This document shows, in pieces, positions 37,101-52,100 of a stretch of DNA of 64,000 nt; the first letter of the stretch is position 1, and every line of letters starts with the position of its first letter. The translations under genes and the position numbers were made by a program. The DNA comes from Hyalella azteca (taxonomy: Eukaryota; Arthropoda; Malacostraca; Amphipoda; Hyalellidae), in contig NW_025937992.1 in NCBI RefSeq assembly GCF_000764305.2, positions 530,358 to 594,357 on the forward strand, given 5' to 3'. Below the pieces are notes generated by a model. The model saw only the letters and a list, made by a program, of their open reading frames with translations, had not been told where the DNA came from and searched no databases.

Positions 37101-40100
37101 ACCATTTGAGTAAATTTAATTAAATACTTAAATTATGCTGTGACAAATCATGAATTTCTCTTAAATACTTCCGTATGAATTATTATATTGTTATTTAAAC
37201 AAAGAAACAACCCCTTCAATCTGTCATGATCTTTTAATCGGAAACAATCCCATCAATCAAGGAAAAATCTTATATTAGTTCATTTTATCTATTTTCTTTT
37301 TTATTATTGGTGAAATATAATAAATGCAGGAGAAAATGATTACCCTAAATTTTATTAATTATTTTTCAATTTTATCCAAATCCTATATAAGAACATTGTT
37401 TCAATTTTTAATTTTATTGAATTTTTTTTTGGGGGGGGGAAGTTGAAACGAAATTGTCAGCACGTTACTAGGCATGAAGCAATTTTTATTAAGGAAACCA
37501 TCACTGGTTTACGGCGGTAGGCGAGGTCTCGGCATCGGTAATGGGCTCATGTCACCGCCCGCTTTTTCCAGCTCGTCGCAGAACTGACTAAATAATTCCT
37601 TATCTGTTCATTCAAGAGATTTTTATGGTACTAATTTAAAAAAACTGGGACCTCAAGCTGGCTGACAAAAAAAACGCTGGGGCCTCGAAAGTTCAAGCTA
37701 AAGTTTATTTTACGAGTCTAGGAAGACTCGATAAAACTATTTCATGATTCAGTCCAGGAACTTTGAATTTATTCAGAATCTGGCGTGGAAGAATATAATT
37801 TCGAGCGCAGAAACTTCGAAATCTTGCAAACAATAAACGTCTCTTTTTTTATAAATTTTATGAAGCAGTTTAGGAAAAGGAGTTTTATATTGCAGTAGAA
37901 GTTGATTAGAATCTTCAAGAATATATTATTAGAGAAACTAATCATTGAGTCTGAGCAGATGGTATTCTAGTTAAGATTAGGAAGTCTGCGGAGATTTGTG
38001 CCATGATTTAAGTACATAGAGGCGAATTGAACATGGAAAAATCTACGGCGATTTGTGCCAGGATTTAAGTATATAGAGGCGATCCTGACATGTAAAAGTC
38101 TGCGGAGATTCATGCCAGGATTTAAGTAACTATAGCCGCATTGAAAATTGAAAAGTCTGCGGATATTTGCCATGATTTACGTTTCTAGTCGCATCTATCA
38201 GGGAAAAGTATTCGGAGATTTGTGCCAGAATTCGAGTATATCCAGTCAGTACATTCGCGAGAAAATAATGAATGCTGATCCCCTCTACGTGATTTGTTGC
38301 TCGACAGCAAATTTCAGTGGAACATGAAAATCCTTTATATTATATTGCAATACGATAATAGAAGATAGTAAAATAGGATAATTTTAGGTGAAAAAAAATT
38401 TGGATGTCATGCTGCTAAAAAAGATTCAGATAGGCAAATAATTTGAAATGTTCAATAGCTTTCATTTCTTATGTTTTATTTCATAAGTAAAGGAACTAAA
38501 AAAGTAAAAAAAACATCAATTTTGGCCTTCATGTAAGTTTGCTCAATTTTTTTCATTAATTCCAGTGACGATCTCCGGCTACGGTTATATACAAGTCAAT
38601 ATTATCAAGTTTGTAACCCCCTGTTTATCATGCTGCGGAAGTAATTTTTTTCTAAAAGCACTCAACATAAAAGGATGAAATGGTATGTAACTTTCCACTA
38701 AAAAACCTTCTTTTATACAATAGACGACGATTGTCTGAACCCATTAAACTTTCTCGCAAATTCCACATGACGCGGCATGCAAGCGACCTGCTCGCCCCAC
38801 ATTTTCTGTCTCTTCTGAAGGAAAAAACATGAGCAGCTGCCGACCTTTCCAAGTCACTGACTCCATCACTGCTCCTTCGAGACGTCGGGTCTAGATAAAT
38901 GTATTAGTCTTAAGGGCACCTTTTGCACATAGACTTGTGGACAAAGGTCTCGACTTTTAGGCCACACAATACTGTATATAAAACATGTTTTTGATGCTAA
39001 ATGGTCATTCATCCAGTATAGCTTTTCCAGTATAGAAATTAGTATGTATTTGTCATCAACTTATGAGGCAGTGCGTATATATCTTAAACCACGCATAAAA
39101 TGTAAATAATAATTCATAAAAATTTAATCTCTGGCAAGGGGTTAATTTCAATTCAGGGGTTAATTCACGACGCTCTGGAGTTTAGTAAATGGTATGATGC
39201 TTGCATGCATTTTTCTCAAAAGGGCAAAATTTTAAGCGAGACTTCCATTCATTATTAAAATCACTTGTTTGCTTAAATCGCAAGTTAACCAGAAATTTAA
39301 AAGCCAAGACAATACCACAAAAATTCACCATTTATTTCGTTTCGGAGTCCAACTCCATCGTCAGATCATGAAGCGAGTCCTAGAAACACAAATACAATCA
39401 ATTAGTCAATCAATAAGTAAAGTAAAATACACTATCAGGTATTAAAACGGAAACATGCAAATGACGACATGAAATGAGCACTAGTAAACGGTAGACTTTC
39501 TTTCATTTAACTTTTAAATTCAAACTTTTTCTACCAGTATTTCCATATGTGCATAGAGTTATACTAGTTGCAATCCTTAATTTTCATACTAAAATACATT
39601 GGCTTTATGACTAAAACCATCCCGGATAAAAACGTGAAGTCGCATTGAACATTTTAATATGTAATTTAATCCGCTTAATTGGAACCGCATTTGTATTTGT
39701 GTTAATTTAACTTTAATTCAGAATAGTAAAGCAGTCATGAAGGCTGACATGATTTTCTCTTATTAACGCCTGCGTTATTGATTTGGGATTTACAGCCGGA
39801 AACTAAAAACGACAGTAGATTAATCTCCATGTACGAATATTTGAATGTTAATCAAATTGCCACTGATAAATTACTTAAAACATTTTGTTCGATAAGTTTG
39901 ACACAAAGTGAACGATGGTGAAATTAATTTTACTATTGCTCCTCTCCATTAACATCTATGTACGAGAAATCTATATGTACGTGAAAGCTAAGAGACATCC
40001 AGTATTGTCTATCACTAAAAGTGTTTTATTAACACGTTTCCCAACGAAAGAAATCACGTGGTAAGTTTCTCAAATGTAATTCCTTCTTGGATTATAGAAG

Positions 40101-43100
40101 TGGTTGGACTCGGCCGAGCAAATAGGGTCCCAGCAGAGAAATAGCAGCATTTTTTCCCGCGTGCTACGAGCACCTGCATGGCAATGCAATATTTATCTAG
40201 TCCCTTTCTGGCGCGCGGTCATTTATCCCCTGGAGAATAGTGATGGTTTCCAGTCTCCTAGACACGGACTGTGTTCCAGCCGCTAAAGTAATCGCTTAAC
40301 GAAACCAGAACCGCAAAATTTTTTTTAATGATTACCATACGATTTTGGACATACAAATTTGAAAGGGAAAAAAACTCCACACTCTATGTGGAAAACTCAA
40401 CTGAAAACCTCTCTCAATTATCATCTTCTCCAAATATTATTTATCTCTCAAATATTGGCTTCTTCAACCTTGTTGATTGACATGTTACTTATACCCAATA
40501 GAATATGGCGACCAAACTTTGCTCAGTTTTGATCTGATTTCTTAACAGGTATGAAATAAGTCTAACAGTTTCATCGTCGAGATAAGGCAAATTGAATTTT
40601 CATTTTTAGCTTCGCTCCAGAAGACTCAGGCAAATTCATTTTTCATTTTGCTAGGCTCAAAATTATATTATCTCCATAACATTTTTAGTTTACCTGTTAG
40701 ACTGAAACCGCTTCTCTTAAATTTCGCAGCTGGAAAATTAATTTAAATTTAGTAAACTATAATATGACGAGAGTTTTGAGATGAATATTAAAACAAGTAG
40801 ACAGGGACAAATTTTATGATTTAATGCAAACAGACATCCGTGTTCTTATTAAAACGAATAGCAACGGACAGTTTTGGCAAATTATATGTTCAATTTTTAC
40901 CTTAAATTACATCAAATATCTTCATGAACAAAATATTATTGAAATATTATTAAAGAGAATTCAACTTATTCCGGACAGAAATTGCATATCATCTCTAGGA
41001 GCACTCGACGCTATCCGCAGGATAGCTGTCATCAGTTTTATTAAAGATAGAGATGAATCTGACATATACCGGATAGTAACTGTCGTCAACCTGCTCAAAG
41101 AAACGTCCAATCACTTAGAATAATTCCCAATCCCCATGTTGTATTATCCTCTATAAATTCTTCAGGAATATTTAGCTGGCGGGGACATCGAAAATATTAT
41201 ACAGATTGTTCTAAGAAAGAGTGGTGTTTTAATTGTCATGATGAACTTTGAGTCATACAGAAGCTTTTACGGAAAGTTAGCATTGATCTTGAATAAGGGA
41301 AAACTTTTTTCTTTTGTATAAACATAAACCTTTTTATTAACTTTCGTTATTTTAATAAAATTTAGATTGATGCTGAAAACTACGGGAAGTCTAAACTTGT
41401 TTAAAAAAATTATTAAAATTTTACAAATTTTCAGCTAAACTAGGGGTTGTATAAAAGCATGCGAATTATCAAAACAAATCAGGTGGCAAAAATTTCCAAA
41501 CATTTTTAGACCACACTGGGCGAAAACTAGGAAATAAATAATAAAAGTGCTAGCAGTAACCTGAATTTGCTGCAGCTATTTGAACTCAAAAGGCCCTTTT
41601 TATGGATATTTTAATGTTCGCCCCTGACATTACATATAATTCAAGTAACTCTGATGTGCAGTAACACTTGTACTCATAACCGCATTGGTATCGAATTTTT
41701 CCGTTTCCAGCAAAATCAAAAATATCTAATTAGTATATCAAGATTTATCAGTATTAATTTAATTTAGGAGCTTGAATAACTCACTTTTTCTGTGAATTAA
41801 TAACTGTATTTAAAGTTATTGATATTTTTATTCTTTTTTCTTGCTTATACTAGTTACCTAACGATATTTATGCTTTCGTAAATAATATAACTATTGATGT
41901 TAAACGAAAAAATTCGGTGATTTTTTTTCCTGTGCAAGTGTGCTTTGCTTTCCAACGAAGTCATAGCAGTTATATATAACATTTTTATTGTTATACATAA
42001 ATAATCTTGCTACTGATAAAAGTATGGTAACCGCAAATTCTCGTATAAATTAATTCCAGAATTACCTATTAGATTTTGCACACGTGATATTATGAATTAA
42101 TTTGAGAAGATATACATATGCCAACTGAGTAAAATGTCTCGACATTTTGAGAAATAATATATGTCAAAAAATACGAAGACCTTAAAAACCACGCCAGCTT
42201 CCAATTTTCAAATATTTAGGGCTCGCTCAGTCAGCTCGCAAATCTTACGCTCAGTTACCCTGCCCCGTTTGTTTAACTGCACGTTCTAATGAACCATTCC
42301 TAAGCTCGTTCATGGGCGTTTTGATGTTTATTATCTTTTAATCTTGCCTCAACAAGATTGAGTTTGTCCCAGCTGGATGCTGTGTGAAGCCTGGATATAT
42401 TTTTCGATCTTAAAGTGTTTCGGGTATAAACAAATAATTATCATCAATTCGTTTCCATTTATATTGAATAATTACGAGAAATTACGCTCTTTTTTAATAA
42501 CTGTCGTCAATTTAGAGCATTTTTCCAATAATACTGCTAAGTTGCAAATTGATAATCATTTATATTTTATTTTAAAACATTTCAAAGCTGGGACGCAGGC
42601 TACTTTCCTATCTTTGAAAAAGGCTATAAATCACAACTAACTTCATTTAATTGTCATCTTTAACTAAACTTATCAATCGTTTAATTTTGTTTAATTCCAG
42701 CAACGTGGGTGAGACGGCCTTACGAAGAAGACGATTCCGAACAGATTCCGGAAGGCAAAAACTTCTTGTCCGACTTCCAAGTCGAGAAGTTCACCTATTA
42801 TTTTACGGATGTTTTTGACCACAACAAAGACCGGGTTATCACAATTGAAGACATCCTAGCCCTCAACGAGGTGAGTTCCGAGATCTCAGAGCAATAAATT
42901 GCGCTCAACAATGGCAAGAATGGCCCAAGAATTTAAAATGCCTTTTTTTATTAGAGAAATTCGAAATTATTCAATCGGTTGACCCCAAAAAAGAGCAGAA
43001 TTTGGAATTTCTTACCTGAAAATACATGTAGTCCGTCATTTGGGAACCAAATAAATTTCTTTCTCTGTTATTATTTCCTTTCTCAATTATTTGCAGTAAA

Positions 43101-46100
43101 TCGTATAGGTGCTAAGTCTTACTAGGGACAATAAATAAATAAATAATTGATGATAAATACTTCAATGAAGGAACACAATCTAGCTAGTATTTTCATTATT
43201 TTAATGATAACTAAACGGGAACCAGAAATAAACTCAAGTTTATGACATGCAAAATTTAAATGCAAACGAAGCATTGAAATTACTCACTCGGATTTAATCA
43301 AATGTTTCCCAGTTGACTCTTTATATTCATTATTCAATGGAGCGGAGGCGCTTCGCTCCGATGAATCCAACCCCTATAGTTTTGTGGCTCGGCTGAAATA
43401 AATTAAAAGATTTAATTTCCTATGGGATTTGAAAATCAAGCTTACTAAGAAAAGTTATCAAAGGTTCCATTTGGGATGATTATTCTGCTAAAAATACGGT
43501 TACCAAGTTAAAAGTAATTAGAGGATGGTAAATTTTCTAGATTATGCTGCTTTCTTAACATGTTTTTGGAGAATTTGTTGCTCTGTACATAACATGAAAA
43601 TATAATATAAGTGTGTTGTGTTGGTCTAGACGTTTTGTAAGCTGAAATAATGACTTGAAATTCATTTTTAAATTTTGAAATTGCGGTGGATGTAAGACTG
43701 CATGATCAAGTAGTTAAATTTCTGTCAAAAGGTATGTTATTAATGTTATTGAACGTATTTGTTTAAAATTAGGCCATAAGTGAATTTGTATCATTAATTT
43801 AACTGTGAAACTAAACTTTAATGTGAAATAACGTGCAAGCAACTAATTTTTTCCTTTCAAATAGCGAATGCGGCACTACGCGGGCTGGCATGAGGACAAT
43901 GAATACTTCATTACAATGAAAGAAATTCATTCTGATTTCTTTGAGTGTCTACTGGAGCATGTCGGCAGGATAGAGCCTGAGTACGGCTTCGGTGAGTAAA
44001 AGTTGTTCAAATGGCGAAGCACTTTTTGCCCTTTTGCGGGTCATCCTGAACAAGTTTGGCCGTATTAGTGCCATATCAATATCCCGGACAGAAATTTTTT
44101 GGAACCCTGATACATTTATTTTTAAAAGAGAGCCGGGAATTATAGTCGGACGAGTGGCGGCCGCGTTTCCGGGGACCATAAAATAGTTGGTCAGGAAATT
44201 GAAAAATTAAAAACTGAAGGAAATAAAATAGACTGCAGGAACAGAGAGAAGCATAAAAAAGATTGAGACGTAATCAGACGACAAAAATTATGTTTCATAG
44301 GTACAGTAATTAGGATGTATTGAAATACTAGCTGGCCAAAGAGCAAAGCGGGTTATTCACTGTAACTCTTTATTAGTTAGATGTTTTATCACCAAAATTT
44401 TACTCCAGTTGTATATGAAGAATTTATTCGCCATGAGTCAGCAGTCCATATATATTCCCATCCTTCTTTTTTTCTGTATCGGATTTTGTGGTTCATTTAT
44501 TCCCTAATCCCGATATTCCTGATAGATCTTTACGCTAAGTTAGCGAGCTTTGTGTTATGCTGAGAATGTGTGCGTCTTTAGATTTATTTATGTCTCGAGA
44601 TTTGTGTTGTATGTAACATGTACGCTTCAATAGATTATCAGTGTTTGCTGCTTAGCTTTGTGTTCTCTAGAGGATGTGTGCATCAATAGGTTTATTAGAA
44701 TTAAGCATTGTATTTTATACATAGCAAACATATATCAAAAAATATATTACCCTTTTCTGTTAAGCATTGCGTATCTCATGGCGTGCACAATATATTTATC
44801 ACCCTTCTCGGTTTTGCTTGGTGTTCTACAGAGCATATGCGTATCGATAGATTATTACACTTATCCCAAAATTATCGTGTTCTATGTCACATGTGTGCGT
44901 CAAAAGATTTATTGCACAACGAAGTCAAAGCGGCTCACTGCGTGGCTCGTAGCCTCATTAGGTGCTGAGATAATCGCTCCCTAAGGACGCATATGAAGCT
45001 TCATCTGTAAGCGACCAGTGACAACGCATCGATTTTCCATGCGCTGCTTGAATCCAAAATTACATCGCTTTGTTCTAGGTGGATGATGAGGCTTAATTCT
45101 TGTCAGTGAAGACGAGATAAACAATAGTTCCTGGTTGAAAACAATAAACTTTGGTAGAATTCATTGGCAGAGCTCGGCTTCTCAAGCTATTTTGAAAATT
45201 TCGTAGTATGATATTTTTAGCGCATTTTCTCATTTATGGAAACGTGTTCGCCATGTCCGTCTGTCTGTCTGTTTGTCTGTCTGTTCGTCTGCCCGTCCGT
45301 CTGTCCGTGACCTCAAGTTTTCGTCGACGAGAAAATGCACTCTCTGTCACTCACTGCAGTGAGTACTGAGTTATATTTTTTGTAAATGCATGCAAAAGAT
45401 GTATCGGGATTTTGATATTTTTGGGATCAAAGACGCTCACGGTTATGAAACTTTTTCCTGCGTTATTTTAGTGAGGTACGGCAGTGTGATGAATTGCTTT
45501 ATTTTATGTTCGAGTCTCTTGGGAATTCTGCAAAAACCGGTCAGCTGAACCGTCCATTTTAGGACAAAATGAAAAATGTGGAAAAATGTCATAAATACAG
45601 TCAACTGTCAACTTCCTTTTACTACAATACTCTTTTCATTCCTGTTGAGTTTTTAAGCTTCAATTTCATAACGTTCTCGTGATTGTTTGGTCTAACAGCA
45701 GTTATTATTTTTTAGGGCATCCCTTCCTTTTTAGAGCATTTTCTCATATATGAAAAAAATGCACTATTGTGCTCGCCATGTCCGTCTGTCCGTCCGTCTG
45801 TCCGTCCGTGACTTCACGTTTTCGTCGACGAGAAAATGCGCTCTCTGTCACTCACTGCAGTGAGTACTGAGTTATATTTTGGAATTATTTTTTATTATTG
45901 TTCATAACCCATGTAGGAGTTTTCTCAAAAACTTTAACTTACGGAAGTCAAGTATCAAAATCATTTAATGTAAACCCTTTACATGTATGGACTGAACGCT
46001 CTTGGATCAAGTTATAGAGTAATTTTGGTTCTAAATAAATAAAAATATTTCTTCTAGTATCTTTTTCTGAACCTCTCGTTCGGGCCCCTCATTGATATTT

Positions 46101-49100
46101 TTTTGCGTCTGTTGGTCTTTTTGACTCGTGCCTCACAGCCTTTTTTATGTGACAAATAAAGAATTTACCAAAACTTCAAATTTAAATAAGGTTCAAATTA
46201 TAGGTTAAATAACGACCTAGAAAGCCTATCAACAATTCAATATGATACATATTTTACCGTTGCCGTTACACTCCTGGGAACACTTCAATGAAGTCATGTA
46301 TCACAGACGCAGCTCCTCGAGCTCCTAACACATCCTAATGAACTTGTTCAGTTTGTCCTACAGCGTCCTCCTAAATAACGCTTTGTTAGTTGTTGTGTTT
46401 CATTGTGCCTAGATATTCCCTTCCTGCAATATATTTCTCAACTCAAATATTCCATGACGAGTGTTTAAACTCGCATGATTTTTTTTTTGTACCTCAAATT
46501 TATTTTTGAGGATGTTCGTCAAATTTTAGGACCGCAGCTATTTGCTCTTGAATTTGAATAAATTTGAAGGAAAAAAACTCTTGGAGAGCTAATGTCTCCA
46601 ATAAATCTCAAACATACCTAGCAAAATTCTCTTTGAGTTGAAATTTTTTCTTTAAATTGTTTTATCATAGTCCTTTTAACTATTATGTTGAAAAATTATG
46701 TCAAATATACACAATTACACAATAAGAAAATTACCATATTCTGTCTTTCTATGATTACAAAAACTGAAATCTTCATAATTGGACGAATGTTTCAAGCATT
46801 TCAGATGTGTATTCTTATTCATTCTATTCTTCTCGAAAACGTTTGCAGAATTCGACGTTGATCGAATCCCAGACCGCGTGCAGATGTACCAGTGGCTGAA
46901 CATGTGGGGCAATCTCACTCACGGGGCGAAGGCCATGATTGACTTCCCCGTGTGGCTGCAAATACTGCCAAAAATTCTCTTCAAAGTCATCAACAGAAGA
47001 GGTAGATTTACAATATCGTTATATTAGGGTCATCCATCTTCGTACATGGGTAAAATCAGTTTTTGTGGCTGCAAATTTTGCCAAAAATTCTCTTCAAAGT
47101 CATCAACAGAAGAGGTAGATTTGCAATATCGTTATATTAGGGTCATCCATCTTCGTACATGGGTAAAATTAGTTTTTGTGGCTCCAAATATTGCCAAAAA
47201 TTCTCTTCAAAGTCATCAACAGAAGAGGTAGATTTGCAATATCGTTATATTAGGGTTATCCATGTCCGCACTATTGATGAAGTTAGTTTTTCCTCTAACA
47301 ACTGCTTGTTATGGCATTAATTTTTAGTATGATGTTTTAAACTTTTAACCGTTTCAAGTCCTTTCAGCTTGAACCATTTACAACGTTTGTAAAATAGAAA
47401 ATTTTCTCCCGTGAGAATAGTTTATAGATTAATTTTAAGTGCATTGAATATACATTTAATTGCATTAATTCAACTTTTGAAAACGAAATATATAGAACAA
47501 TCTAAACAACAAAAACAGAACATATATATAGAACAATCTAAAAACAATTTTTATATTACAGGTTCGTGACATTGACATGCACTATTGATTAGGCAATCAA
47601 AATGATGCTTTCTAGCTAATGTGCTTATTTCGATATCAAAATAGTATTAAAAAGCTGTCTGAAACTTTGCATGAACTTCGTTTGCGGCATCGCAGCTGCA
47701 AATTTCGATTTTCCCGGTTTTCAATTTGGTTGCAAAATATTGAGTCCGATAGAGATAGAATAATCCTGTTTTAGTTCAAAATTAATTTATCGCATTTGAA
47801 ACAACCGAAAATTTGTTTATTAGGTTAGGTTGTTTGGAGCTTGGCAGTTCATAATGTTGTGTACAAATTTCTATGACTTGGACCTTTCATTGTTGCAAGT
47901 CTACTTTAAGAATTTAGTGGTGCTGTTTAAAACTCGTTCATTTTACTAGTCTATGTTTAATTTTTAGTTAAATTTAGTCTATCAAATTTACATCGGCTAG
48001 TTGATATGTTCACGTCCGCACTGCATTGTGCCCTTGTGCATCTATTTACTATTTAATTTCAGTGTATGTCTAATCCCATCTGGAAAATGAACTATGAATA
48101 AGCTCTGAGGCGAACAAAAAATGAGGCACAAAGGAACATCGAGTGATCGAGACAACCAATTGAGAAACAACGATCGAGCGATCTAGCCTTAATTATTATT
48201 GGTTGAAAGGAACGTCGGAATATTTTTAGACTGTTGGCACTTCTGATTGTGCTATTCAGCAATATATTCTTATTTGAAGGAAGAAAACTTTATTTTTAAT
48301 TCACTTATTCTTTTCACTCAAAACTCAAAGAAGAATTTTTACAGCGCGTCTCGGGCATACTGGCGTCTTAAATCCGAGAAGTGCGTATCTTGTTGTTACT
48401 TGATCAGCTTTCAAAACTTCGTCTAAGTTTTAATCCTATGTAACGAGCAGCAAAGTCTAAACTAGCGCTGATAAGAATTACGGCACGCCGTGTGCTAAAC
48501 TAAACAGCAAAATCGTGATACTTAAAAATGTCCACTTTCGCTACGGTTGCCGGTGATGATGCGGCATCCAATGTTTTAAATGCTTTGTTTTTTCCCCTCT
48601 GATGCACTTCTTGGCAGCTCGAAAATAAATGACCACATTGTAAAATATTTTAGGATGAATTTTTTTATATTCAGGAGTTCAGGCATTGGCTCAGCGGCAA
48701 AAAAGCAAAGTCCGACGGTGTTTCCCTTGAGTAAAGTCCAGCGTCGAAAAATTTCCATGATGTTTTTACTTATTTAAACGCTCAAATAATAATAACTTCG
48801 CAAAAATATTAATTGATAAAAACTTATTGACAGCACCTTTATTTCATTTGAAGGTTCAAACATTGAACCATTGGTGCTTGTCTTGATATTACATCAAGAC
48901 TTATGTTGAAACCTCGCAGTTATGTTCAGTTCGCTACTTTAGACTAATTTTAGAAAAACGGTAAAGAAAAAAATGAGCGAAGCATCGTGTAACATTTTGA
49001 CTGATTTTGACCCGCGAGCAGTAAGCATTAGTTTATTTGTTCTTCTTTCTTAAAACATAATTTACTCCATAGATTTAAATAACCCCTCTTAAGAACAACA

Positions 49101-52100
49101 TTTTTGGAAGCTTACGCCAATGTGTAGGTGTAAACATTAATTGCTGAATGCAATTATTTTGAGTTTTTAAAAATACTCGCTAGAAACTATTGGTTGCTTT
49201 TTCACTGCAATACCAATAGAGGCTTGAGAGCAGAAATACGACAGAAAGTCAAAATATAACCCACTGTTTGTTCGAAATTCAAGTGTTCAAAATTCATGCA
49301 ATTGTGTATTCGATATCATCTCCTTTTGAAACCGATCTTACCCTTAAAAAAATATGTATAAAATAATAAAATAAATAAATGCAATAATAAATAAAATAAA
49401 ATATAAAAATATATTTTAATTCATCAAATCAAGAAAATTCAGAACATGATGAAAATTGACAGTCATAATTTGAATTAGAAGTTCATATTGGACTAAATTA
49501 AATGGGAATGAGCCCAATAATATATCCTGAATTAATCACTCCTAAAGTTTCGATTAACGCACATGTAAAAACTCCGAAAAATGTCTGAGAAGTGACAAAA
49601 AATTTTTATTGGTCCGCTCTTCAATATTTTTACCTATTGACCGCTACAGGAACTGGTCAGCCAACCAGGATTTTGAAATAATACATTAAAGATATTTTTA
49701 AATCTTCAATACTCATGTATTAACCATAAGGAAACGGGATTATTTTTCAATGTGCCTCATGCAGCTCATCCCTTATCTTCATCAGTCATCGTCAGATTCA
49801 GCTATAATATTATATAATATAACATATTATATAATATAACAGATTCAGCTATAAGCTGAATCTGTTATGACGGTCATTACTGAAATTGTTTGCTTGAAAT
49901 TCAAATGAAAATCGCATATTTTTCAAGATATTTCTGTTCCCTAATAGATATGTCTAGACTAAACAGTTTATAATATATCCCGTATTTAATGTAGAAATTT
50001 TGCAGCTTTATTTTCTGACTTAAGAACGTTTATTGAATGGAGAAAATTGTTTAAATTTTACTGGATATATATCTATTAGGATTATCAAATTTTACCCATT
50101 GCTCATTTTACTTAAGGTAAATTTTTTAGTTTTAGTACCTAATATCCTCCAAAATGAAACTGTAAACGGAACCTGATGACATCCTATAAGAACCCAAATT
50201 ATGATAAATTCATTATCATCATACCATTCCATAATGTAACGCTCATTATATCCCGATTTATTAAACTATGTAGACACGTGCACTTTCGGTCAATCATGAC
50301 CACCTTCAGCTGATCAAATTTCTTGTAACCAAAATCGCTTTTTCTGCTAGGACTTCGAAGCAGATACGAATTATACGAGTGATTGTGCAGGTATTGTGAG
50401 ATTTTCTGACGATGAGAACACAGAGACAGCATCGTCACTGATTTATACGCTAACATTGACACGGCAGACAGCGGCCGTTACCTTTAAGAAGCTGTCGTTT
50501 ATCAACCTCGGTCAGCTTTATAGAGCTCGCCGAATACGAGTGTCAGCTTCATCGATAATTCTCCACAATCATTTTTCAATATCTTGATTAATGGAGTCTA
50601 CGAGAGACGTGTATTTGGTCCTGAGACAGGCTGATCATTTTTTGAAGTTGCTTTGATCGGAAAAATATTTTAAATAAAAATAATAGAAAGGAGAAAAAGG
50701 GCGCCACCAATTTAAGGTACTGATGGTTTAGTTAAAGTCATGTATTTGAAAACAATGAACATCTTTTGTGGATGGACAAGTTCAAGAACAGTAATTTTGT
50801 TGTGTATAATTGAATTAAACTTCAGGGAAAAGTCCATAAATCCAATACGAGCATACATATATATCAGATCAAAACGCATCCACGTTTACCTGCTTTTGTG
50901 AAAAAATACTACACAAAATATGTAGCTTTATGAATTATTTATGAACGTAATCGATTTTCGTTTTGCTAGGTACAAGCCAAGTGATGAGTAACCATCCCAG
51001 AATTTTTTTAATAGAACGCAAATTCATTTCCGATATGAATGAAACTTCACATCCACTGTATTCCTGGTAGATTAACCGCAATAATCTGAATAATAATCTT
51101 CAGGCGCTTGAATTATTAATCATCTAAGAGCCAAAATAGTCGAAAAGGGCAATAAAATCAGTCATTTTCTAAATCGAATCGAAGTGTACCTGGAAACTTT
51201 TTGCGTAAGAAGTTCCTGGCTCGAGTGTCTCGATCAGGATATTTACTTAGTAACTTTAGCTCAGACAATTTTGCGCAGTATACATTGATCGTGCCAATGA
51301 CATCGTCAATGCGCAACGATCGCAGCTCGAACAGAGATCGAGATGATCGAATATTCTGTCCCGCGTAATTTCTTCCTTTTTGCGGGCATGAATAATTTCG
51401 TAATATCCTGCTCCTTCAATGAGTCATGAGAAGAATATTGGATAATATCCTCCCATGAGGAGGATATTCAATTCCGTAATATTCTCCTTCTTCTCCGTAA
51501 TATCTTCCTTTTTGCCACATTATAATGAACTGTTTCTTCCGTCAACTCGGCCATTCTTGTTACATACCCCCGCATTCACTCCTTCTTTGTTCCTCCGAGA
51601 ACAATTAAATGTTATCCTATCATAGAAATGGTTATGATACAAAGAACTACAAAGGCTTGCTCTACTTTCGACCAGATTAACAAAGATCCAGTGTCTAGAA
51701 CAGTAGAAAAAATTATGTTATAGAACAGCAGAAAATTCATGTATGCTGTAAAAAAATTAATTCTTTACCAGCCAATGAATGCTTTTAAGTATTTGCAAAT
51801 TGTTTGCTATCAGTTAAAATAAAAAATATTAGAATTTAGAAAAGGTATTCCAATTTTCAAATTACTTTATATAGCACCCAAATTTTTATTAAGTTGGCAA
51901 AAATGTTAGTTTATTTAATCGAAAATTTGTAAAAAAAATTAAAGTGCTTACTTTAAGAATTGATAAAGAAGCCAGTAATGGTTTTATGAATAATTGCTAG
52001 AATTTAATTTTTACAATAAACAATAACTTGCGAAGTACTTCTTGGCGAAATTTTCACTTATTTGTGATAAGTTTGGGTAGAAATATCCTTTACGTTTCTG

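Larger units (their letters stand above)
32245..42700 (+). other. intron 1 of the EF-hand gene
   Basis: 10,456 nt between the GTGAGT donor and the TTCCAG acceptor. It holds an (AAT)n tract with a GC-rich flank (33960-34107) and tandem arrays at 34750-35105, 36150-36455 and 37965-38250. A short duplication of CATTATAGGATCCGG lies near 35200-35230. A GC-richer patch near 40090-40290 is open for 60 codons on the + strand but has no recognisable family, and an AT-rich 99-codon frame lies at 40824-41123. I see no convincing exon in the rest. Confidence 0.8.
43992..46848 (+). other. intron 3 of the EF-hand gene
   Basis: 2857 nt. It contains two same-strand copies of the dispersed (GTCCGTCT)-bearing element (45217-45381 and 45731-45880). 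The part before 45.2 kb is AT-rich with only unremarkable short open frames. Confidence 0.8.

Noticed and set aside
40824..41123. 99-codon + frame in intron 1 with ATG-like start
   Set aside because: Plausible residues, but AT-driven codons, no splice or UTR evidence and no recognised family. It sits inside an intron on the gene's own strand, where a separate gene is unlikely.
43949..44179. 76-codon - and 64-codon + frames over the exon 3/intron 3 border
   Set aside because: Overlap the supported exon in other frames and run into intron; no independent evidence.
47046..47231. 61-codon frame after exon 4
   Set aside because: It is the translation of the 113-bp repeat copies, which in the gene's frame end at a TAG.
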